NCBI RefSeq assembly: GCF_000380025.1
Contig: NZ_KB904155.1
Coordinates: 81,490-145,489, forward strand
DNA from: Streptococcus entericus DSM 14446
Lineage (GTDB): Bacteria > Bacillota > Bacilli > Lactobacillales > Streptococcaceae
Length of the DNA stretch: 64,000 nt
Reading direction: 5' to 3'
The notes under the pieces are model-generated. The model saw only the letters and a list, made by a program, of their open reading frames with translations, was not told where the DNA came from and searched no databases. The first letter of the stretch is position 1. The number at the start of each line of letters is the position of its first letter. The position numbers and the translations under genes are program-made. Shown piece by piece: positions 27,106 to 37,621 of this stretch.

Positions 27106-29416
27106 GATTGTCAAGGACCAGATAAGTCAACGGTTCCAATTCTAAATGAGTCAAACGGAAACGTTTACTATTTGTCCCTATTATAGCACAGTTCTCGATA
27201 CTTGTCATCTGTATTTCGAGATTTTTTCCACTATTATTGAAAAATATTTTGTAATTTTTTTCTCCGCTTACTGAAAATTCTATAATTCCCGAACCTTTAT
27301 CAGCAAAATTAACAAAAGTCTTCTGGCGAATCTCTTCAAAGGTCTGAGATGAAAAAGCACTGTCCGTCGTTTTCAGAACAATCAGGGTTTTTAACCGTTC
27401 AACCATCTCTTTGTTAGTCGTCACCAAATCCCAATCCACCCGATTGACTTCATCAGGAGCATTGTAAGAATTCATGGCTCGTTCACGGTCATCGTGGGTC
27501 AGTTGACCATCTTCCCCTGTCGGATAGAGCTTAGTTCGTCCAAATTCCTGACCCAGCTGAACAAAGCACATGCCCTGCAGGAGCAGATTGAGGGCATTGG
27601 CAACTTCAATGCGCCTGAGATGAGTTTCCTCGTCATCATCTGGGTGCAAGTGCCAAAAAAGGTCATTAAGGTTGTAGTTGTCATGGGCTTCAATGTAGTT
27701 GAGAACCTGATGTGGTGTGAGATAGCCATTTAGCTCATCACTGCCGAGAATGCTTCTAGCCACAACATCTTCTGTCGCAGCCCCTGAAACCAGCCCACGT
27801 TTGAAATCACCGTAGATTTCTGCCCCTTTGATGGCATCACGTTGGTCGTCATTGAAAAATCCGATCCCAGGCATCAGGTGAGCATTGGCCTTTTTAGCCT
27901 TGGCCTCAGGCATCAAGCCTGTCCCCATGTCCCAGCCCTCACCATAGAGGAGAATCCGAGGGTCAACTTCATCAACAGCTTGGCGAATGGCATTCATGGT
28001 CTCCACATCGTGCAGTCCCATGAGATCAAATCGAAAACCGTCTACCCCATATTCCTTTATCCAGTAGAGGATGGAGTCAATCATGTACTTACGGAACATT
28101 TCCTTGTCACTCGCTGTCTCGTTCCCACAGCCTGATCCATTGTGGAAAGACCCATTTGCCGTCATGCGGTAATAATAATCAGGCACTGTCAGCTGAAAGG
28201 CTGAATCACGGTTGGAGTAGGTATGGTTGTAAACCACATCTAAAATCACCCCAATTCCTGCCTCATGGTAGGCTTGGATAACTTGCTTGAGCTCTAAAAT
28301 TCGAGTAGCTGGATTGTGCGGGTTGCTGGCAAAAGAAGCCTCTGGGACATTATAATTTTCAGGGTCGTAGCCCCAGTTATAGGCATAGTTCCCCTCGTCA
28401 TCAAAAGTCTGGTGGTGATCAAAGACTGGTTGAAGCTGGATATAGTTTACCCCCAGAGATGTCACATAATCAAAGCCTGTCTTATCCCCATACTGGTTAA
28501 TCGTTCCTTTTTCGATAGCCCCTAAGTACTTCCCTCGATGTTCTGGAGAAATACCAGAGGTAGGAGACTTCGAAAAATCACGGATATGCATTTCCATGAT
28601 GACGGCCTGATTAGGATTGTCCAGTCGCCAAGAAGCTGCTGAGCCATGTTTGACCTCAAATCCTGTCGGCACTAACTCCTCAGATGCAATCAAGACTGAC
28701 CGTTTCCCATCAGCTGTTGTCGCTGTGGCATAAGGATCCCTACTGTGCTTAAAGGTTCGCTTGCGGTAGCAAATCCGGTAGCGATAAGCCTGATAGTTAT
28801 GGTCACCAGGTATAGTCGCAAACCAGACACCGCAGGTGTTTTGCTGATGGTCATCCGGACTGCTGACCTGACCTCGCTCCATCTCGAACACCTCACGGAC
28901 ACTAGCTCTATCCTCAGTAGACTGATAAAAAATTAGCTCAACGCGTTCAGCGGTCGGTGCCCAGAGGCGAAACTCAGCTGCATCCGGACTATACCTAGCC
29001 CCTAACCAACCTGAGAAACCCCACTTGTGGTCAAAAGCTCTGCTATTGACCGCCATATCATAGGCATGAGGCTGACGACGCCCATAATGAGGGCTAGCTA
29101 CTGCTGCCTGACGGGAATAATAGACCATCTCGTCACCATCCACCAACCAAATCTCGGTCTTTTTCATACCAAACTCACGGTGAATGGCGTAGTCACTCGT
29201 TTTTTCCCCCCAGTTTTTCGTCTTTATCATCACATAGACCTTGGGAAGAAAATATGGGGCGGGGTAGGTGATATTGGCAACTGCACCAAAACTGTCAAAA
29301 CGTTGAAAATGCGCTTCTTTTCCCTCTTGAAAATCCCGCCATTGCCACAAATTGAGGTCAAAATAATTTTTATACCGACTATGAAAATGAACCGTTACAC
29401 GGTTTTCTAGTACCAT
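27098..29416 (-). CDS. pulA: Type I pullulanase (intracellular)
   Basis: A 772-residue GH13 debranching enzyme that cleaves alpha-1,6 links. It has no signal peptide or LPXTG tail, so it works inside the cell on glycogen-derived limit dextrins. A CBM48-like segment (EFRLWAPTAERVELIFYQS) precedes the type-I signature YNWGYDPENYNVPE. VDGFRFDLMGLHDVE holds the nucleophile, LLYGEGWDMG the acid residue and IEAHDNYNL the third aspartate. The ribosome-binding site is weak (AAGGGG, about 14 bases from ATG). It follows dagK by 22 bases and precedes the glycogen operon, fitting a joint role in glucan turnover. Confidence 0.93.
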   Translation of the reverse strand: MVLENRVTVHFHSRYKNYFDLNLWQWRDFQEGKEAHFQRFDSFGAVANITYPAPYFLPKVYVMIKTKNWGEKTSDYAIHREFGMKKTEIWLVDGDEMVYYSRQAAVASPHYGRRQPHAYDMAVNSRAFDHKWGFSGWLGARYSPDAAEFRLWAPTAERVELIFYQSTEDRASVREVFEMERGQVSSPDDHQQNTCGVWFATIPGDHNYQAYRYRICYRKRTFKHSRDPYATATTADGKRSVLIASEELVPTGFEVKHGSAASWRLDNPNQAVIMEMHIRDFSKSPTSGISPEHRGKYLGAIEKGTINQYGDKTGFDYVTSLGVNYIQLQPVFDHHQTFDDEGNYAYNWGYDPENYNVPEASFASNPHNPATRILELKQVIQAYHEAGIGVILDVVYNHTYSNRDSAFQLTVPDYYYRMTANGSFHNGSGCGNETASDKEMFRKYMIDSILYWIKEYGVDGFRFDLMGLHDVETMNAIRQAVDEVDPRILLYGEGWDMGTGLMPEAKAKKANAHLMPGIGFFNDDQRDAIKGAEIYGDFKRGLVSGAATEDVVARSILGSDELNGYLTPHQVLNYIEAHDNYNLNDLFWHLHPDDDEETHLRRIEVANALNLLLQGMCFVQLGQEFGRTKLYPTGEDGQLTHDDRERAMNSYNAPDEVNRVDWDLVTTNKEMVERLKTLIVLKTTDSAFSSQTFEEIRQKTFVNFADKGSGIIEFSVSGEKNYKIFFNNSGKNLEIQMTSIENCAIIGTNSKRFRLTHLELEPLTYLVLDNQN

Positions 29417-29437
29417 TTTGCTTGTTTTTATCCCCTT

Positions 29438-30460
29438 CTATTCTTGTTTTGGAGCCCTTTTCTCCCAATCATCTACCTCATGACTAAACTTTTGAGCCAT
29501 AGCAAGGCATTCGAGTTCGGCAGGGCTAGCCGCCATCGCCTCATCAGCAATGTCATCTGTATTGACAAAAAAGGTAATATGCTTATTTAGATTTTCCAAC
29601 TTAATTGGGGCATCACCGCCATATTCGCCATCCAGGTTAATCATCATGCGTTGATCACTTGTTGGGTGAATGGTGATGGTTCTGGTTTTGATGTAAACCA
29701 CACGCTTGTCCTCGATATGTTTGCCACCGTTTAAGACCAAGCGAATCAAATCTAAAATTTCCAGCAAATTAGCTGTCTTGATTAAAATCAAGGTGAAAAA
29801 CCCATCATCCAGCTGAGCATCTGGTGCTAACTGTTCAAACCCTCCAACCGAGTTCGTTAAGGCTGCAAAGATGAGAGAGACTTCCCCTTCAAAAACACCC
29901 TCATCGTGCTCAATCCGAAGAGGAATCATGGTCAATTGAGGCAATAACTCCACTCCCTTAACCAAATAGGCGAGGTAACCAAACATGGTTTTGAGTTGGC
30001 TAGGCACAGCATACGTCACCTCTGTCAAGCTACCCGCTGCAGCGATATTGATAAAATACCGCTCCCCGTAAGCTCGCCCAATATCCATCTGCAAGACCTG
30101 ATTTTTACCAATCAGTTTTGCTGCTGCAACAGGATTCCCACGCGGAATTTTCAAAGCCCTAGCATAGTCATTGGTGGTGCCGGCTGGAATAATAGCAAGA
30201 GCTGGACGTTTATCTAACGGTGCAATGCCGTTGACCACTTCGTTTATCGTGCCGTCCCCTCCACCAACAACAATCAAATCAAAACCTGCCAAAGCGGCTC
30301 GCTTGGCTTCTTCAAGCGCTGAATTCGCCTCTGGTTTGGTCTGAAAGGCAGACGTCTCATAGCCAAAACCTTCCAGAATCTCCAAAATTTCCGGCACTGC
30401 CTTGAGCATCAGCTCCTGACCAGAGGTCGGATTATAAATCAATCGTGCACGTTTTTGCAT
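29438..30460 (-). CDS. dagK: Diacylglycerol kinase family lipid kinase
   Basis: A 340-residue soluble lipid kinase of the DgkB/YegS type, probably phosphorylating diacylglycerol released during lipoteichoic-acid synthesis. The ATP-binding motif VVGGGDGTINEVVNG (about 65-79) and IIPAGTTNDYARAL are diagnostic, and LDDGFFTLILIK is the conserved second-domain motif. The start at 30460 has AGGAGGT upstream and fits the family N-terminus MQKRARLIYNPTSG. It lies eleven bases after the ligA stop and before pulA, an arrangement also found in other streptococci. Confidence 0.93.
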   Translation of the reverse strand: MQKRARLIYNPTSGQELMLKAVPEILEILEGFGYETSAFQTKPEANSALEEAKRAALAGFDLIVVGGGDGTINEVVNGIAPLDKRPALAIIPAGTTNDYARALKIPRGNPVAAAKLIGKNQVLQMDIGRAYGERYFINIAAAGSLTEVTYAVPSQLKTMFGYLAYLVKGVELLPQLTMIPLRIEHDEGVFEGEVSLIFAALTNSVGGFEQLAPDAQLDDGFFTLILIKTANLLEILDLIRLVLNGGKHIEDKRVVYIKTRTITIHPTSDQRMMINLDGEYGGDAPIKLENLNKHITFFVNTDDIADEAMAASPAELECLAMAQKFSHEVDDWEKRAPKQE

Positions 30461-30471
30461 TTCGCTACCTC

Positions 30472-32504
<2,033 letters not shown>

Positions 32505-32510
32505 ATTAGC

Positions 32511-34481
32511 TTATTTAGAGCGTCTTCTTAAACCAGCCAATCCTAGAGCTGCAACAAGGGCTGCACTTCCGAGAAGAGCAACGCCTGAGCCTTGCTCACC
32601 TGTATTTGGCAAACTTGGTTTGCTAGAGTTTATTGGAGTTTGCGCTGGCGCTGATGATGCTGTCGGCTGGTTTGTCTGGATTTCAGCTGTTGGGGTAGAC
32701 CTTATTGGTTGGCTAGTTACTGGCGGAGTTGTTTTACCTGGATAATCGTTCTTGTCTTCGAGATTAGTCTCAGCTAGAAGCTCTACATAATCTACAAAAC
32801 CATCGCCATCGGTATCTAGGTCTTTTTTAACAGAAACGAGACGAGTTTCTGGATTGATTTGGCCATAACGCTCTTCTGAAATTTCAGTTTTTCTGAGGAA
32901 ATCGGAAAGCACGCTATCCATGCTTGGTCCTTCTTCGCGTTTACCACCGAGCATGTTGTAGCCATCACCACCTGCTGCTAGGAAATCGTTGGTTGCTAGG
33001 TAGTAGGTCTTGGTTAAATCCAAGTCTTTGTAGGTTTCAGTTTCTTTATCATAAATTTGAATACCTAAAATCCGTTCCTCCGCAGGTAGATTGGTGTCAT
33101 AGACGACGTATGCCCCAGACACATGGAGGAAGCCACCGCTAGCTTCAAGTAAGGGATTGCCATTGCTATCAAGAACCGGCTGACCTTCTTTTTGTTGGGT
33201 TGTAGAGCCCAGTGATTTGGTAAACATTTCTTTAATCTGCTGACCAGTCACTTCAATCTGGGAAATAATGTTACCAAATGGCAAAACAGCAATAATATCA
33301 CCCTTGGTCACTGGTTTATCCTTAGCGATGGTCGCACGAAGACCACCACCATTTGTCACTGCTAAATGAGTCGGATGACTGAACCCTGTTTGACCGTAGT
33401 CCCAAAGGGCATCAGCAACCAAATTCCCCAAATTGGTTTCACGAACGCGAACATTTTCGCGGTCGCCATTAAGCTCAACAGGGCTATTGTCCAGAACAAC
33501 AACAGCGTTCTCTGCATCGTATTTTGCTTTGATGGCAGCTACCTTTTCAGCAATAGCTGGGTTAGCTGTTAAAGCTTTGCCGTCTTTCGTTGTAATAAGA
33601 CCAGCTTCTACACCTGCTTGAGAAAGCGTAATTTTACCAATATTATTAAGGTAGCTTCCTGTCTGCGTGTAGGTCACATTAGTGCCATATTTGGCTTGAG
33701 AAACAGTGTGTGAGTGCCCGTCAATGACAATCACCCGTTTATTTTTCAAGAGTTCGTTAGCTGCCAAGGCTTCTGCTAGGGTACTGCCCTGCCATGCCAC
33801 AGGAGTTGTGCTATCAATCCCCAAGTGGGCTAGGATAACGTAGTTGTTGTAGGACTGACGTGCCTCAATTTCCGTGATGACATTAGTCACTTCTGTAATC
33901 GGATCACGAAACTCAACGCCGTTAACGTTATTTGGATGGGTTTTAGTTGATGTTTCAGGTGTGGTCACACCGATAACGACAAACTCATCACCAGAGACGT
34001 CAGGTGTCTTGTCAACAATCGTGGACGCTTCAAACAGACGAGCACCATTGACATAAGTGTTGGCACTGAGAAGCGGGAAGTTCAGAGATTGTTTATACTT
34101 TTCAGCCTGTTCCAAACTAAAGTCAAACTCGTGGTTCCCAACTGCCATCGCATCATAGCCGATGTCGTTCATGAGCTCAGCCATGTCCTCACCCTTAGTC
34201 GAGTTAGAAATCGGTAGACCTTGGAAAGCATCACCAGCATCTAGGACTAAAGTCGGTCCTTCTTGACGGGCTTCTTCCACTGCTGTCGCAAGCTTGGCCA
34301 TACCAATCACATCACGTCCTTCCTCAATCCGACCATGAATGTCGTTGGTGTGAAGAATGGTAACTTGGTCAGATGATGGCTGACTTCCAGCTGTCTCCTC
34401 TGCCTGAACTGTTGTGGACAAGATTGTCGCAGACAAAAAGAGTCCAGACAATGTTGGCAATAGCAACGATGTTTTCTTCAT
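32511..34481 (-). CDS. Cell-wall-anchored 5'-nucleotidase (NudP/S5nA-like)
   Basis: A 656-residue secreted nucleotidase. A signal peptide ending near TTVQAEE is followed by the metallophosphoesterase domain (VTILHTNDIHGRIEEG, LVLDAGDAFQG, AVGNHEFDFS, VIVIDGHSHT), the C-terminal 5'-nucleotidase domain (NLVADALWDYG, VTNGGGLRATI, TNDFLAAGGDGYNML), a calcium-type loop DTDGDGFVDYVE, a P/T/Q-rich linker and LPNTGEQ with a membrane segment and RRRSK. In S. suis, S. pyogenes and S. agalactiae such enzymes produce adenosine from extracellular AMP and blunt immunity; the same role is inferred. The start was placed at the ATG five bases after GGAGG. Confidence 0.92.
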   Translation of the reverse strand: MKKTSLLLPTLSGLFLSATILSTTVQAEETAGSQPSSDQVTILHTNDIHGRIEEGRDVIGMAKLATAVEEARQEGPTLVLDAGDAFQGLPISNSTKGEDMAELMNDIGYDAMAVGNHEFDFSLEQAEKYKQSLNFPLLSANTYVNGARLFEASTIVDKTPDVSGDEFVVIGVTTPETSTKTHPNNVNGVEFRDPITEVTNVITEIEARQSYNNYVILAHLGIDSTTPVAWQGSTLAEALAANELLKNKRVIVIDGHSHTVSQAKYGTNVTYTQTGSYLNNIGKITLSQAGVEAGLITTKDGKALTANPAIAEKVAAIKAKYDAENAVVVLDNSPVELNGDRENVRVRETNLGNLVADALWDYGQTGFSHPTHLAVTNGGGLRATIAKDKPVTKGDIIAVLPFGNIISQIEVTGQQIKEMFTKSLGSTTQQKEGQPVLDSNGNPLLEASGGFLHVSGAYVVYDTNLPAEERILGIQIYDKETETYKDLDLTKTYYLATNDFLAAGGDGYNMLGGKREEGPSMDSVLSDFLRKTEISEERYGQINPETRLVSVKKDLDTDGDGFVDYVELLAETNLEDKNDYPGKTTPPVTSQPIRSTPTAEIQTNQPTASSAPAQTPINSSKPSLPNTGEQGSGVALLGSAALVAALGLAGLRRRSK

Positions 34482-34498
34482 CATATCCTCCAATAATA

Positions 34499-34523
34499 AA
34501 AACGTTTTACATTTTTTATTATA
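34499..34523 (-). promoter_or_regulatory. Promoter and LacI-like palindrome of the 5'-nucleotidase gene
   Basis: A TATAAT -10 (34518-34523) is followed by TGTAAAACGTTTTTA, whose AAAACGTTTT core (34499-34508) resembles a CcpA or LacI-family site placed downstream of the start point. No clear -35 is seen. Confidence 0.5.
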
Positions 34524-34580
34524 CAGGAATATCGTTCAAAAATAAAGTAATAATAGTTTATTTTTACAAAATATTCGTCT

Positions 34581-35234
34581 TTAACGGAGCCAATCAATTT
34601 CTGGCAAGCCCCGACTAGTCAAAAATGCATTTGCCTTTGAAAAAGGACGGCTACCAAAAAAACCACGATAAGCCGATAAGGGGCTAGGGTGGGCTGATTC
34701 TAACACCAAATGCTGAGGGTTAGTCACCAGTGCTTTTTTCTTTCGTGCATAAGATCCCCAGAGGATAAAAACAACTGGTTGCGCTTGCTGATTAACCACT
34801 CGGATAACCGCATCTGTAAAGGTCTCCCAGATAAGACCAGCATGCCCATTGGCCTGACCAGCAGGCACCGTCAAACAGGCATTTAAGAGCAAAACGCCCT
34901 GCTCAGCCCATGGGGTCAACTCATGATGAGACCGCTCACCCACATCGTCAGCTAGCTCCTTGAGGATATTTTGGAGAGATGGCGGAGCAGGTAGGTCATT
35001 AGGAACTGAAAAAGACAAGCCCTGCGCTTGCATGGGGCCGTGATAGGGATCCTGACCCAGAATGACCACCTTGACGTCTTCTAAGGCTGTTGTCTGCAGG
35101 GCAGCAAAGACCTTATCCTTTGGCGGATAGACTGTTCCCTGTGCATAAACGTCATTTAAAAAATGATTGATGTTGGCAAAATACCCCTCAGGTAGCTCTG
35201 ACTTAATCAAGTCATGCCATGTTGAATGTGCCAT
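34581..35234 (-). CDS. ung: Uracil-DNA glycosylase
   Basis: A 217-residue family-1 uracil-DNA glycosylase that removes uracil from DNA. The catalytic aspartate is D62 in [20 protein letters not shown], and the DNA-intercalation motif is [13 protein letters not shown] near residue 185. The length is normal. It is preceded by a well-formed promoter (TTGATT-17-TACAAT) and AAGGAGG, and appears to be transcribed alone. Confidence 0.97.
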   Translation of the reverse strand: MAHSTWHDLIKSELPEGYFANINHFLNDVYAQGTVYPPKDKVFAALQTTALEDVKVVILGQDPYHGPMQAQGLSFSVPNDLPAPPSLQNILKELADDVGERSHHELTPWAEQGVLLLNACLTVPAGQANGHAGLIWETFTDAVIRVVNQQAQPVVFILWGSYARKKKALVTNPQHLVLESAHPSPLSAYRGFFGSRPFSKANAFLTSRGLPEIDWLR

Positions 35235-35260
35235 ATTTCGACCTCCTTTTTTTTGGCTTT

Positions 35261-35289
35261 ATTGTACAGGACTTAACCTAAAAAATCAA
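35261..35289 (-). promoter_or_regulatory. Promoter of ung
   Basis: On the minus strand TTGATT (35284-35289), 17-bp spacer, TACAAT (35261-35266), then AAGGAGG before the ATG. Confidence 0.75.
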
Positions 35290-35305
35290 ACCAGACTTGA
35301 ACCAG

Positions 35306-35977
35306 TTAATAGACCTGCAGTCGCTTTTCCAGCTCTGCTTGGCCCAAAGCATAGAGGGTACAAATCACCCAATAAATCAGCGACACACAGATATAAACGG
35401 TCATGTAGTCCCATCTGGCTCCACCGACAATTTTTGCCTTTTGAAACATCTCTGGAACACTGATCATGGCGGTAATGGCTGTACTTTTAACCATGTCCAA
35501 TAAGACATTACTCAACGGCGGTAAGGCAATCCGAAACGCCTGAGGGATAATCACCTTACGGTAGATGCTAGTGATGGGCAACCCTAGAGCACGCGCCGCT
35601 TCCCATTGTCCCTTGTCCACCGCCTGCAAGGAGGAGCGAATAATTTCTGAAATGTAGGCACTAGACATGATACTAAAAGCCAGAATACTAGAAGTTACCG
35701 CATCAAATTTTATCCCAACATAAGGTAGACCAAAATAAATCAAAAAGAGAAACACCATCATAGGAATCCCCCTCATCAGGGATAAATGTGCCTGCACCAG
35801 CCAGCGCAAGGGAGCAAAACGCGACAACCGAGCCACTGCCACGAAAAAGCCTAATAGTGTCCCTAACCCAAAACCAATCAGTGATAAGCCCAAAGTCCAG
35901 GGCAAGCCCTCCAAAATCTTTGGAATAGCCTCCTTAGCCACCTCAGGGTTAAACATCGCGTCCCAGCGAATATCCAT
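35306..35977 (-). CDS. Polar amino acid ABC transporter permease
   Basis: A 223-residue HisM/GlnP-type inner-membrane permease with about five transmembrane helices. The EAA loop EAARALGLPITSIYRKVIIPQAFRIALPPL, which contacts the ATPase, is at about 130-160. MRGIPMMVFLFLIYFGLPYVG is a family hallmark. The ATG follows AAGGAG. The matching lipoprotein lies upstream at 36.6-37.5 kb, but about 670 bases including a small plus-strand gene intervene, and no ATPase gene is adjacent. An ATPase encoded elsewhere or shared must therefore be used. Substrate specificity cannot be read from the sequence. Confidence 0.88.
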   Translation of the reverse strand: MDIRWDAMFNPEVAKEAIPKILEGLPWTLGLSLIGFGLGTLLGFFVAVARLSRFAPLRWLVQAHLSLMRGIPMMVFLFLIYFGLPYVGIKFDAVTSSILAFSIMSSAYISEIIRSSLQAVDKGQWEAARALGLPITSIYRKVIIPQAFRIALPPLSNVLLDMVKSTAITAMISVPEMFQKAKIVGGARWDYMTVYICVSLIYWVICTLYALGQAELEKRLQVY

Positions 35978-36228
35978 ATTTTTTCTCCTTTTGATTTATT
36001 TATGCTGTTGATCTCCAACACGAGAAGATGTGAGACTAAGTCAAGCGCCAAACCTCAACTGTACTTTTCAATATGTCAGACCGCCAAGCCTGTTTCATTC
36101 ACTAACAGTCAGGCCTTACCATTCATTAGACCTATCTTGAAAAAGCTCGTCTTCCACTCAACACTGCCATTTCCAAAGCTTCCTCTAGGCTTTCTGTCCA
36201 TCGATTCGTTCAAAGATTCACGCACGAT
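35978..36228. other. Non-coding stretch between the permease gene and a small plus-strand gene
   Basis: No gene with a ribosome-binding site is seen. A minus-strand frame running through about 36109-36240 encodes a hydrophilic, basic peptide (ESLNESMDRKPRGSFGNG) without a start signal; it may be a relic of a longer gene. The permease promoter is not obvious. Confidence 0.35.
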
Positions 36229-36256
36229 TTGAAACATTTTGTATTTTTGATATAAT
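36229..36256 (+). promoter_or_regulatory. Promoter of the 46-aa membrane peptide gene
   Basis: TTGAAA, 16-bp spacer and extended TGATATAAT on the plus strand, opposite to all surrounding genes. It is followed by further TATAAT-like sequence and a CGATGT/ACATCG hairpin in the leader. Confidence 0.65.
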
Positions 36257-36349
36257 ACAATTATAATATATAATAAGCGCTCAAGCGATGTTAAACACAT
36301 CGTCGCAAGACATTAGAAAGGATGCGCTAAGCGCAAGCGGTAACTTTTC

Positions 36350-36490
36350 ATGGTATATAAAGTCATCTTTTTTTGGATCTGCCTTTTGATCGTTCTTTTT
36401 TCTGATAAACTTTTCAAAAAGCATACCCTTGCTTGGAAAATAGTTTTCGCTATCCTGGCAGCAATCGCTTCGATATCGTTTATGTTCTAG
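36350..36490 (+). CDS. Predicted 46-aa membrane peptide
   Basis: A short plus-strand frame whose product has two hydrophobic stretches (VIFFWICLLIVLFS and IVFAILAAIASISFMF) around the basic turn DKLFKKHTLAWK. It is bracketed by a good promoter about 95 bases upstream and a strong terminator 12 bases downstream, so a discrete transcript is likely. The ribosome-binding site is poor (AGCGGT), and a two-codon ATG-CGC-TAA mini-frame follows GAAAGG in the leader. It could be a small integral membrane protein, a type-I-toxin-like peptide, or a decoy frame in a regulatory RNA. No family is recognised. Confidence 0.5.
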   Translation: MVYKVIFFWICLLIVLFSDKLFKKHTLAWKIVFAILAAIASISFMF

Positions 36491-36502
36491 TCGCCACTTT
36501 AA

Positions 36503-36526
36503 AGACCTCCTCTGGGAGGTTTTTTA
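36503..36526 (+). terminator. Terminator of the small plus-strand transcript
   Basis: ACCTCC/GGAGGT stem with a TCTG loop and six T residues on the plus strand. Confidence 0.85.
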
Positions 36527-36591
36527 GTCACTTCCTCTTAAAAAAGTTCAGCATGACCTACTAACCCATATAGCGTTTAGAACTTTTCATC

Positions 36592-36620
36592 AAAAAAGAG
36601 CGACAGCACCGACTGCTGTC
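36592..36620 (-). terminator. Terminator after the amino-acid-binding lipoprotein gene
   Basis: GACAGCA/TGCTGTC stem (36602-36620) followed on the minus strand by GCTCTTTTTTG, 30 bases past the stop codon. Confidence 0.8.
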
Positions 36621-36649
36621 AGTCTGGTTGGCTGTCCCTCTATGATGTT

Positions 36650-37513
36650 TTATTTTGAAAAATCAACTACTGGCAATTTATCCGCACCCTCTTCAGGCTT
36701 AGTCAAATCAGCACCTGAATAGTATTTTTCAGACAAAGCTTTTAAAGTGCCATCAGCAATCATCTCTTCAATGATTGGATCGATTTTCTGTTTCAAGCTG
36801 TCATCAGCTTTGTTCATCACCATGGCCTGTTTGGTTGGGTTATATTTGGCTTTACCCATGGCAAGGTTAGGGAACTGTTCCTTCATCATCTCGACATAGA
36901 GCGCTTGGGTGTAGTAATCGTTTGGAATGAAATCTGTTCGACCATTCTCAACGTCGCGCAGGTAAACATCACCTGACACGTTGTCATAAGTGACCAATTC
37001 TGCACCAAGTTTTTCTGCCAATTTCATAAAGTTGGTTCCTGCTTCACCAGCAGCTTTTTTGCCCTTCCAGTCAGACAAGTCAGCTTTTTCGATGCCTGAT
37101 GACCCATCTGCACGGACAATCATCCCACTGACAGAGTATTTGTAAGGAACAGAGAGATTATACTTTTCCTCACGCTCTGGGGTACTGTCTAGATTGTTCA
37201 CAAAAAGGTCAACACTACCGTTATCAACAGAAGCAAAGGATTCTGCAAAAGCCAGTTCTTGGTATTCCACCTTGACACCGAGACGCTTAGCAATTTCGTT
37301 TAATAGCTCAATTTCGTACCCTGTCAATTCGTCCTTGTCATCATGAAATGACGTCGGCCAATAGGTTCCTGGCGTTGCAACTTTAATGACACCTGCTTGT
37401 TCAATCTTTTCCCACTGGGTGGTTTCTTTAGCAGTATCAGCTGACTTGCCAGAACAAGCCACTAGAACCAGCGACAAGCCGAGAGTAAATAGAGCACTTA
37501 GTTTTTTCAACAT
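36650..37513 (-). CDS. Amino acid ABC transporter substrate-binding lipoprotein
   Basis: A 287-residue family-3 solute-binding protein. Residues 1-19 are a lipoprotein signal with the lipobox LVLVAC (C20 becomes lipidated). The mature part opens with IEQAGVIKVATPGTYWPTSF and has the ligand-gripping ELTGYEIELLNEIAKRLG and VDLFVNNLDSTPEREEKYN segments. Cystine, glutamine or other polar amino acids are likely ligands. Its terminator separates it from the small plus-strand gene and the permease at 35.3 kb, so the transporter is split into separate units. Confidence 0.9.
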   Translation of the reverse strand: MLKKLSALFTLGLSLVLVACSGKSADTAKETTQWEKIEQAGVIKVATPGTYWPTSFHDDKDELTGYEIELLNEIAKRLGVKVEYQELAFAESFASVDNGSVDLFVNNLDSTPEREEKYNLSVPYKYSVSGMIVRADGSSGIEKADLSDWKGKKAAGEAGTNFMKLAEKLGAELVTYDNVSGDVYLRDVENGRTDFIPNDYYTQALYVEMMKEQFPNLAMGKAKYNPTKQAMVMNKADDSLKQKIDPIIEEMIADGTLKALSEKYYSGADLTKPEEGADKLPVVDFSK

Positions 37514-37621
37514 GAGTTAGTTATCTCCTATTTTTTGTTGGTAAACCTACCACGTTCTATAGGTTAACACGTCAAATCACTTTTGGCAAGCGTTTTTAAC
37601 CGAACAACTCACATTTCTAAC

